The notes under the pieces: generated by a model
The model's database searches: none
The model's input: the letters and a program-made list of their open reading frames with translations, nothing else
What the model was told of the DNA's origin: nothing
Position numbers and translations under genes: made by a program
Shown here: in pieces, positions 31,499 to 37,457 of the stretch
How positions within the stretch are numbered: position 1 is the stretch's first letter
How the letters are laid out: every line of letters starts with the position of its first letter
DNA from: Phycisphaerales bacterium
GTDB taxonomy: Bacteria; Planctomycetota; Phycisphaerae; SM23-33; FEN-1343
DNA length: 37,457 bases
NCBI GenBank assembly: GCA_003171335.1
Contig: PMYD01000093.1
Coordinates: forward strand, 1-37,457
Direction: 5' to 3'

Positions 31499-32080
31499 CT
31501 ATCGCCCCCATGCTTCACTTGCCTGGGAGACCAGGTCTTCCGGGAATCGATACCCTTGGCGTCCTTCCTGCTGGATGATGCCACGGGCCTTCAAGAACCC
31601 CACGACAACGTAGACCTGGTAACTGGACACGCCTTCATTGGTCGTCTTCCGCATTCCCTCCAACAGGGCATCGATCATGAGCGGGCTAGTGCCCGAGGTC
31701 GCCGTGCTCTGCATGCCCTTGACGACGCGATCATAAACTTCCCGTGAAACCTTGTGCGAGTACTCCTTCTTCTCCTTCTTGGACCAGCCAATCCGGTAGA
31801 GCTGTCCGCCCCGGAACTCAAACTTGGGGTAGTTCGACTTGCGGCCGCCCTTCGCCCGAGACAAGGGCGTCGCAGGGGCGGAAGTGCCGGCGGCGGGTCT
31901 CGAGGGCAGGGCAGCCCCGCGGAGCCTGACCTGGATCGCCATGATCTCCTCGGCCACGGCGCTGGCTGCCTTCGAGACGGCATACTCGCCGCAACGAGCC
32001 GATTCCCCGATGACGAATTGCAGCTTCTCCTCGGCCTGCGCGAGAGCATCGAGCACCTTGCTGGTCATCTGCTTTTCCAT
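31499..32080 (-). CDS. small protein with C-terminal winged-helix-like region, ATPase operon partner
   Basis: A 193-residue protein. Residues 1-55 form a helix with heptad character (SKVLDALAQAEEKLQFVIGE), then an Ala/Pro linker, a basic strand pair (NYPKFEFRGGQLYRIGWSKK, EKKEYSHKVSREVYD), and a C-terminal winged-helix-like unit (SYQVYVVVGFLKARGIIQQE, GRQGYRFPEDL). It is the first gene of the ATPase operon. A strong-looking promoter ends eight bases before ATG 32080, so the transcript may be leaderless or the start may be ATG 32068 (MTSKVLDAL). DNA binding and partnership with the ATPase are inferences; no family name is known to me. Confidence 0.65.
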   Translation of the reverse strand: MEKQMTSKVLDALAQAEEKLQFVIGESARCGEYAVSKAASAVAEEIMAIQVRLRGAALPSRPAAGTSAPATPLSRAKGGRKSNYPKFEFRGGQLYRIGWSKKEKKEYSHKVSREVYDRVVKGMQSTATSGTSPLMIDALLEGMRKTTNEGVSSYQVYVVVGFLKARGIIQQEGRQGYRFPEDLVSQASEAWGR

Positions 32081-32088
32081 GTCCGCAG

Positions 32089-32118
32089 AGCATAGGGCGA
32101 AAACAACAGCCCTGTCAA
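32089..32118 (-). promoter_or_regulatory. promoter of the small gene/GHKL ATPase operon
   Basis: On the minus strand TTGACA (32118-32113, perfect -35), 18-base spacer, TATGCT (32094-32089, four of six for -10). Transcription would start close to ATG 32080, so little or no leader is expected. Confidence 0.6.
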
Positions 32119-32230
32119 TGATATTTTCGCTCTATTTTCTGACCAGCGTGGGCCGTGCGTTGCGGCCACTCGTAGCGCCTGCGGGGGAGGCCAGCCATCG
32201 GTGACAGGAGTAAGGCAGGGCGTGACCGCA

Positions 32231-32449
32231 CGTGGCCGCTGGATTGGCGGACCGCGCACACGCGAAGGCCCGCTTGATCAGCTCCACTTGCCCCACGTCC
32301 GCGCACAACCGCGCTATCTGGTACTTGGCCGGGTCGAAGTCCGGCATGACCACGGCCTCATTCACCACGTCCCAGATGTCGATCAGCCCCCGGAATGCGC
32401 TTACCTCGCGCTGGATGCGATTCCACTGAGTATCGGCGATTTCGGTCAA
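32231..32449 (-). pseudogene. GH10 xylanase-like gene remnant
   Basis: The frame reads TQWNRIQREVSAFRGLIDIW then DVVNEAVVMPDFDPAKYQ and RLCADVGQVELIKRAFACAR, then SANPAAT. FRGLI-D-WDVVNEAV is the classical strand and catalytic Glu motif of family 10 endoxylanases. Only about 73 residues survive: the rest of the domain is absent on both sides and the frame continues into unrelated sequence after residue 73. The nearby bases hold a small GC palindrome. Confidence 0.65.
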
Positions 32450-32462
32450 GCCGCAGGACCGG

Positions 32463-32484
32463 GCCGGCCATGGGGGAGGCCGGC
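32463..32484. repeat. GCCGGC hairpin, copy 1
   Basis: GCCGGCC, eight-base loop ATGGGGGA, GGCCGGC. A close relative with the same flanks (accGGGCCGGCatggggg) is at 35607-35628. Both lie in intergenic DNA on either side of the dockerin/peptidase gene. Confidence 0.55.
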
Positions 32485-32619
32485 TAGCGGCAGGAAAGAA
32501 CGGGTGCCGATTCTCTCCGGCCCTTCACCCACGTCTGCATCTTGGATCGGTGCCTGATCGTCCCGCGGCCGCTCAAGCCCGTCCACGCCGCCTCGCAAGC
32601 AGCGACGTACCGCCAATGT

Positions 32620-35304
32620 TTACCCGTGATAGTTCGCCTGCCAGATCAGGAAGTCCACCCCATCGACCTTGCCATCGCCGTTGGCATCGCCCTGGTCGCA
32701 CTGGTAGGCGATGCCTGGGTTGCCGGGGTAATGGGCCTGCCAGATCAGGAAGTCCACGCCGTCAACCTTCCCGTCGCCATTGAAATCGCCGGGAGCTAGG
32801 GCGGTCACTGTCACATTGCTCGTTCCGGTCAGGACCGAGTCGCTGGCCAGCAGTTGCAACACGTAGGTGCCGGCCGTCGAGAAGGTGGCCGTTGTGCTGG
32901 CAGCAGCCGGATTGGCGAAGGTCACGGTGCCAGGACCGGAGACCTGGCTCCATGTCGCCGTGCAGACCCCCGGCGGGTTGGGCAGTCCATCATCACTGAT
33001 CGAGCCGGCCAGTGTCAGAGCGTTGGGAATCATCACCTTGACGTTGGGCCCGGCGTTGGCCGTGGGGGCCTGATTGATGGGGGCCGGGTTGACGGTAATC
33101 TGGCACTGGGCATAGTTGCTCAACGCCGTGTCGCTGGCGGTCAGTCGCAGCAGATACGTGCCGGAGGTCGAGAAAGTGGCCGTCGTGGCCGCGGCGGCGG
33201 CGTTGGCGAAGGTCACGCTGCCCGGGCCGCTGAGGTAGCTCCAGGTGGTCGTCACGGTCGCCCCGATGGGCAGGCCGTCATCGCTGACCGTACCGGCCAG
33301 CGGGGCGGTATTGACCGGCAGCGTGATGGCCTGATTCGCACCGGCACTGACGACAGGAGCCTGATTCGGGGGGGTAACCGTAACTTGCATGTTGCTCGTG
33401 CCAGTCAACGCCGTGTCGCTGGCCGCCAGTTGCAGTATGTACGTGCCCGATGTTGAGAACGTGGCCGTGGTGCTCAAGGAGCTGACGTTGGCGAAGGTCA
33501 CGCTGCCCGGGCCGCTGAGGCAGTTCCATGTGGTCGTCACGGTCGCCCCGATGGGCAGACCATCATCGCTGACCGTACCGGCCAGTGCGACGGTGTTGAC
33601 CGGCAGCATGATGGTCTGGTTGGCTCCGGCACTGACCACCGGGGCCTGATCCACCGGCTGCGGGGCCACGGTAATCTGGACTGCGGCCGATGCGCTTAAT
33701 GCCGAATCGCTGGCCGACAGCTGCAGCACGTAGGTGCCCAGGGTGGAGAAGGTGGCCGTGGTGCTGGGGGCATTGGCATCGCCAAAGGTGACACTTCCAG
33801 GCCCGCTGATGATGTTCCACGTGGAGGTCATCACGGCCCCCAGCGGCAGGCCATCATCGCTGATGGTGCCTGCGAGGTTCACCTGCGTTGTCGGGGGCAT
33901 ATAAATCGTCTGGTTCGCCCCAGCATTGACGACCGGCGCTTGATTCACCCGCGGCGGGGCCACCGTGATCTGCACCTGGGCGTAGTTGCTCAGCTGGGTG
34001 TCGCTGGCCGTCAATTGCAGCACGTAGGTGCCGGTGGTCGAGAATGTCGCCGTCGTCGCGGGCGACGTGGCGTTGGCGAAGGTGACGCTGCCCGGTCCGC
34101 TGAGGCAGCTCCAGGTGGTCGTCACCGCCGCCCCGGTGCGCAGACCATCATCGCTGACCGTACCGGCCAGTGCGACGGTGTTGACCGGCAGCATGATGGT
34201 CTGATTCGCGCCGGCGCTGACTACGGGAACCTGATTCGCGGGCACCGCAAGGTCAAGCACCGTCACACCCCACTGGCTCATTCCGTCGTAGGAACCTCCC
34301 CAAGTCATGCTATGGGTGGAGTTGTCCCATGTGTCGTGAACGTAGACCGTGCGGGTAGAGGACTCGTACCCGACGCCCACCATGGTGTGACCCACCAACT
34401 GAATCAGCATGGGCTTGCCAGCATTAATCTTAGCCTTGTAATTGCTGAACGAGAATCCGCCCGGCACGTTCGGCGCTATATTCTGCGTGTAGTTATCCAA
34501 TACCGTGTATCCGCGGGATTCCGCGAAGAGGCGCATCCCGTGGCACCCTTCGGTTTGTGGCAGGCCCGCGCTGGCAGGCGGCACGTAGTCATCGAGCTTC
34601 GCCCCGTTGGAGTAACAGAAAAAGCAAGTGGCCCCGTCGGCGTTACAGTCCGTCGTGCCGTCGCCGTCGGAATCCCACTTCCACTGATTGCTTCCCATAT
34701 AATCAGCGGTGCATCCGCCCCAAGCATGTTCCAGCCAGTTCCCATCCCACGGGTCGGGCCCTGTGTTGCCGTAGCCGGTCCAGTAATCGTCCACATGGCC
34801 GAAAGTATTGCGCCCATCAAACCCATTCTGCGTGGCGATGATTGAGCAGGAGCCGGCGATGGGGCTTGAGGGGTCATTCCCCTGTCCCAAGTCTGTGAGA
34901 GGGGCCACGCCGCCGTTGCACGGTCCGGTATACATGTTCGGGTAACCATTGCGGTCGTAATAGCCAAAGATCATGCCTGCCGACGTCGGGGCGCAACCAT
35001 ATGTCCAGGTGGACGTGGGCACGTCGCTGAGAATAACCGCCGACATGGGAAAAAAGTCTATTTCCGGGTCGTCATAACCTTTCGGCCGTGTTGGACCGCT
35101 GTCCTGGATATGAACGACAATAGCCCCTTCCGGGCCCGACAAGCCTGTTGGAAACGTCCCACCTGCCAGGGCTGGCGTGTTGCCACATAACCCCAGCACC
35201 ACCCCAACAGCACACGATATCGCCCTCAATGCGTTCGTTGCTCCGTTCCTCTCTTGGTCTGTGCGGGGGCTCGCGGTATCACGGAACATTGATGACTCGT
35301 TCAC
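32620..35304 (-). CDS. secreted C39-like cysteine peptidase with five Ig-like repeats and dockerin tail
   Basis: About 894 residues. A signal peptide lies at about 28-48 (AISCAVGVVLGLCGNTPALA). The catalytic-like domain (about 85-345) has YGCAPTSAGMIFGYYDRNGY (Cys in the CAPT motif), VGHTMVGVGYES (His) and VHDTWDNS (Asp), the layout of C39-like papain-fold peptidases. Five Ig/PKD-like repeats follow (each VVSAGANQTIMLPVNTVALA-like, with WSxLSGPGSVTFANA and GTYVLQLxASD), and a two-repeat dockerin-type tail (FNGDGKVDGVDFLIWQ, GDANGDGKVDGVDFLIWQ). The exact start is uncertain: GTG 35304 is given, ATG 35289 is equally possible. Repeats 1, 3 and 4 are very similar at DNA level, so expansion by recombination is likely. 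It would work on or near the cell surface. Confidence 0.8.
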   Translation of the reverse strand: MNESSMFRDTASPRTDQERNGATNALRAISCAVGVVLGLCGNTPALAGGTFPTGLSGPEGAIVVHIQDSGPTRPKGYDDPEIDFFPMSAVILSDVPTSTWTYGCAPTSAGMIFGYYDRNGYPNMYTGPCNGGVAPLTDLGQGNDPSSPIAGSCSIIATQNGFDGRNTFGHVDDYWTGYGNTGPDPWDGNWLEHAWGGCTADYMGSNQWKWDSDGDGTTDCNADGATCFFCYSNGAKLDDYVPPASAGLPQTEGCHGMRLFAESRGYTVLDNYTQNIAPNVPGGFSFSNYKAKINAGKPMLIQLVGHTMVGVGYESSTRTVYVHDTWDNSTHSMTWGGSYDGMSQWGVTVLDLAVPANQVPVVSAGANQTIMLPVNTVALAGTVSDDGLRTGAAVTTTWSCLSGPGSVTFANATSPATTATFSTTGTYVLQLTASDTQLSNYAQVQITVAPPRVNQAPVVNAGANQTIYMPPTTQVNLAGTISDDGLPLGAVMTSTWNIISGPGSVTFGDANAPSTTATFSTLGTYVLQLSASDSALSASAAVQITVAPQPVDQAPVVSAGANQTIMLPVNTVALAGTVSDDGLPIGATVTTTWNCLSGPGSVTFANVSSLSTTATFSTSGTYILQLAASDTALTGTSNMQVTVTPPNQAPVVSAGANQAITLPVNTAPLAGTVSDDGLPIGATVTTTWSYLSGPGSVTFANAAAAATTATFSTSGTYLLRLTASDTALSNYAQCQITVNPAPINQAPTANAGPNVKVMIPNALTLAGSISDDGLPNPPGVCTATWSQVSGPGTVTFANPAAASTTATFSTAGTYVLQLLASDSVLTGTSNVTVTALAPGDFNGDGKVDGVDFLIWQAHYPGNPGIAYQCDQGDANGDGKVDGVDFLIWQANYHG

Positions 35305-36103
35305 TACGGTGCTGGTGCCACAAGCGCGCCCGCGTCAGAATCTGGCGCAGCCAAAGCGCGCAATAACTGTTATGTCTTTGGACTTGGCCGTGTCGGCCTC
35401 GGGCAAGAGATGCGAGGAGCGAGATCGCCCCTGCCCGTTCGGTGAACTACCCGCCGCGCCCACAAAGCGGATGGAGCTAACGATAGCCTATCGCACTTCC
35501 AGATTCTGTCAAGTCAGATTCTCAGCAGATGCGTTTGCTGGTTTACCCATCTTAACAGTGAAAAGTCGAACGCATCTTGGAGGCGATAGGCGAAAAACGA
35601 GACCGGGCCGGCATGGGGGTAGGCCGGCAGGCCCAGGAAAATCATCGCCCCATCTTCCCACCGGTATGCGTCTGCTCCACGGGCTCGGCGCGACCTACCA
35701 AAGGCTGCTGGATCGCGTAGGAGGCCAGCTAGCATGCACTTTTTTCGACGATCTCACTGGGAAGGGCTCCCAGGCCGTTCCGACCGGAGATCGTTGAAAT
35801 GGCGCGCCGTAGGCCGCCAGGAACGCTATCTGGGCGGGTTCTACGTGCCGCCTAGGCCGTCAAGGCCGCCGCACCGCGAGGCAAAGGTCGAGGCAAAGTC
35901 GACTGCTAGCGCGGCCGCAACTATCGCACCCGTCGTGCGATACGCCCTTTCGTCAACTCCTTATATAGACTTCGACCGTAAGTCAAACAGCATCAAGGAT
36001 TTACTCGACAATACCCTTGCCCACTTGCCGAGGGGACTGTAAGGGGGAACTGCGCGGTCGCGGGCTCGCGTTTACAATCCGCTACCCCGCCAGGAGATGA
36101 ACC
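35305..36103. other. about 800 bases without a convincing gene
   Basis: A GCCGGC hairpin at 35607-35628 is the second copy of that at 32463. A minus-strand frame at 35514-35735 reads YRWEDGAMIFLGLPAYPHAG but is not recognised and lacks a ribosome binding site. A plus-strand frame at 35734-36042 is also unconvincing. The last 100 bases are richer in A/T and would hold the promoter of the integrase that follows, but no clear hexamers were identified. Confidence 0.45.
35607..35628. repeat. GCCGGC hairpin, copy 2
   Basis: GCCGGC, ten-base loop ATGGGGGTAG, GCCGGC, with the same left flank as copy 1 at 32463-32484. Confidence 0.55.
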
Positions 36104-37312
36104 ATGCGAACGTACAGGCCCATGTACAGGATCGATGGCATCACGCATACCAGCCGGCGCTGGTGGATCGATCTGCACGACCACCGCGGCGTCCGTCGCC
36201 GCCTGGCCGGGTTGCCCGACCAGCGTGCGACAGAAGCCCTGGGCCGCAACATCGAGCGCCTCGTGCGCTGCGTTGCCGCAGGCGAGACGCCCGACCCGGC
36301 GCTGTCCAGATGGCTGGAGGCGCTGCCTGCCAAGCTGCAGATGGCCCTCGCCGAGATCGGCCTGCTGGAACGCGTGAAGGCGGCGGGCTTCCGCCCGCTG
36401 ATCGAGCACGTCGATGGTGCATCTGACCTGCCTGGCTGGCGTCAATCCCTCGATGCGAAGGGCGCTACCGCGCTCTACGTCCGCGTCGTGACGGCCAGGG
36501 TGTGCCGCATATTCGACGGCTGCGGATTTCGGTCCTGGAATGACATCGACCCCAGCAAGGTCATGGCCTTCTTGAGCGGACTGCAGGCGGGCAAGAAGCG
36601 CGTCGGGGCCGCGACGTTCAACGCCTACCTGGTCGCACTGAAGACGTTCTGCACATGGATGGTCCACGAGGGCCGGGCTGTGCACTCGCCGGTGGAGCAC
36701 CTGGAAGGCCCCAACGTGCGCGTCGATCCGCGTCATGCCCGGCGGGCCTTGCCGGTCGAGGAACTGCGGCGGCTGCTCAAGGCAGCACGTCAAGGCCCGG
36801 TGGTTCTGGGCATGTCGGGTCAGGCGCGTGCGTTGCTCTATCGCTTGGCCGTCGAGACGGGCCTGCGAGCCAGCGAGCTGGCCAGTCTGACCGCCGCGAG
36901 TTTCGACCTATGCAATTCGTCGCCCACAGTGATGGTTGCCGCCGCACATAGCAAGCGCCGGCGGCAGGACGTGCTTCCCCTGCGGCCCGATACCGCCGTC
37001 GTGCTGGGCGAGTTCATCAAGACCCTGCCTGCACAAGGCCAGCTATTCGCCGTGCCCACTGGACGCCTGGCGCGGATGATGCGGGTGGATCTGGCAGCGG
37101 CTGGGCTGCCGTACAAGGACGCGGCAGGCCAATACGCCGACTTCCACAGCCTTAGGCACTCCTGCGGCAGTCTGCTGGCCGCCGCCGGCACGCACCCCAA
37201 GGTGGCCCAGACGCTCCTGAGGCACAGCGACATCAACATGACCCTCTCCCGGTATTCCCACGTCTTTGCGGGCCAGGCTGCCGCGGCGGTGGCGGCATTG
37301 CCGAGACTGTGA
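36104..37312 (+). CDS. third tyrosine integrase, related to the first
   Basis: A 402-residue tyrosine recombinase, clearly homologous to the tRNA-Arg integrase over its whole length (TEALGRNIERLV versus TEALGRRIADLV, and matching core motifs). Catalytic motifs: ETGLRASELASLTAASF (Arg), SKRRRQDVLPLRP (Lys strand), HSLRHSCGSLLAAAG (His-x-x-Arg), LRHSDINMTLSRYSHVFAG (His and Tyr). It stops shortly after the catalytic domain and has no RPTGFEP-type antisense-tRNA tail and no stranded codons. ATG 36104 has AGGAG at 36092-36096. A partial gene with a good ribosome binding site follows 100 bases downstream. No att core was identified in the visible sequence. Confidence 0.92.
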   Translation: MRTYRPMYRIDGITHTSRRWWIDLHDHRGVRRRLAGLPDQRATEALGRNIERLVRCVAAGETPDPALSRWLEALPAKLQMALAEIGLLERVKAAGFRPLIEHVDGASDLPGWRQSLDAKGATALYVRVVTARVCRIFDGCGFRSWNDIDPSKVMAFLSGLQAGKKRVGAATFNAYLVALKTFCTWMVHEGRAVHSPVEHLEGPNVRVDPRHARRALPVEELRRLLKAARQGPVVLGMSGQARALLYRLAVETGLRASELASLTAASFDLCNSSPTVMVAAAHSKRRRQDVLPLRPDTAVVLGEFIKTLPAQGQLFAVPTGRLARMMRVDLAAAGLPYKDAAGQYADFHSLRHSCGSLLAAAGTHPKVAQTLLRHSDINMTLSRYSHVFAGQAAAAVAALPRL

Positions 37313-37412
37313 TCATGAATGGCGTCAAGAAGGTGACTAACATTTTTCTCTGGCGCGACGTTACCTCTTTAGTTACAGTGACTTACGTCTCGAACATCAA
37401 AGGAGATAAGTC

Positions 37413-37457
37413 ATGGACGACCCAAGAGTTACGCCAGAAGAGTTGATGGCGGAGTTG
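37413..37457 (+). CDS. partial gene, 5' end only
   Basis: ATG 37413 follows AGGAG (37401-37405) by seven bases. The 15 visible codons read MDDPRVTPEELMAEL and the frame is open at the window edge. The start looks like a helical protein. Position right after the integrase suggests an accessory gene of the same unit, but too little is visible to name it. Confidence 0.6.
   Translation, partial: MDDPRVTPEELMAEL

Noticed and set aside
28958-32118. Assignment of the cassette to a known restriction-modification or BREX/DISARM system
   Set aside because: No nuclease, PglZ, helicase or PLD gene is present; the gene set does not fit those layouts.
35514-35735. Minus-strand frame with YRWEDGAMIFLGLPAYPHAG
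   Set aside because: No ribosome binding site, no recognised family, and it overlaps the dispersed GCCGGC hairpin.

Overview
The window looks like chromosome from a high-GC member of the Planctomycetota, most likely a Phycisphaerae-type bacterium. The evidence is several secreted proteins that end in a PEP-CTERM sorting signal or in a dockerin-type tail of the GDANGDGKVDGVDFL kind, planctomycete-style tyrosine integrases, and many small dispersed palindromic repeats. The taxonomic call is an inference from these features; no rRNA or marker gene is present.

Left part (1-6.25 kb) is ordinary chromosome: a baeRF-type protein, DNA polymerase X (PolX), a two-domain PRC-barrel protein, a GH130 mannoside phosphorylase-like enzyme, a cyclodeaminase/cyclohydrolase-fold protein, and a tRNA-Arg(CCT). 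The tRNA is an integration hot spot. A 50-bp direct repeat of its 3' part (6276-6325 and 13032-13081) bounds a 6.8-kb integrated element with a compact minus-strand genome: tyrosine integrase, XRE repressor, TOPRIM primase-like protein, Cys-cluster protein, AlpA-like HTH, a hypothetical and two small membrane proteins. It also carries a frameshifted PEP-CTERM gene. The most striking point is that the attachment site lies inside the integrase reading frame. In the integrated state the integrase ends in codons read from antisense tRNA, while 67 in-frame codons of a plausible original C-terminus are stranded at the other end of the element.

A second tyrosine integrase (13.2-14.4 kb) abuts the right-hand repeat, suggesting an older tandem insertion. 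Behind it lie 10-bp iterated repeats, a large secreted beta-propeller/FGE-like protein, an ISAzo13-type transposase with a changed catalytic Asp, an orphan colicin-E5-like toxin domain with a putative immunity gene, and more 10-bp repeats.

From 19.3 to 26.8 kb come a LamG/Ig-like/dockerin protein, a PEP-CTERM protein, a BlaI/BlaR1-type regulator-sensor pair and an unrecognised secreted protein that may be its target. After about 1 kb without a convincing gene, 27.7-32.1 kb holds a candidate defence-like cassette: a permuted DNA methyltransferase that converges with (and overlaps the stop codon of) a GHKL/MORC-like ATPase gene, the latter preceded by a small winged-helix-like gene with a strong-looking promoter. 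A GH10 xylanase remnant, a C39-like cysteine peptidase/Ig-repeat/dockerin protein, a third integrase closely related to the first, and the first 15 codons of a further gene complete the window.
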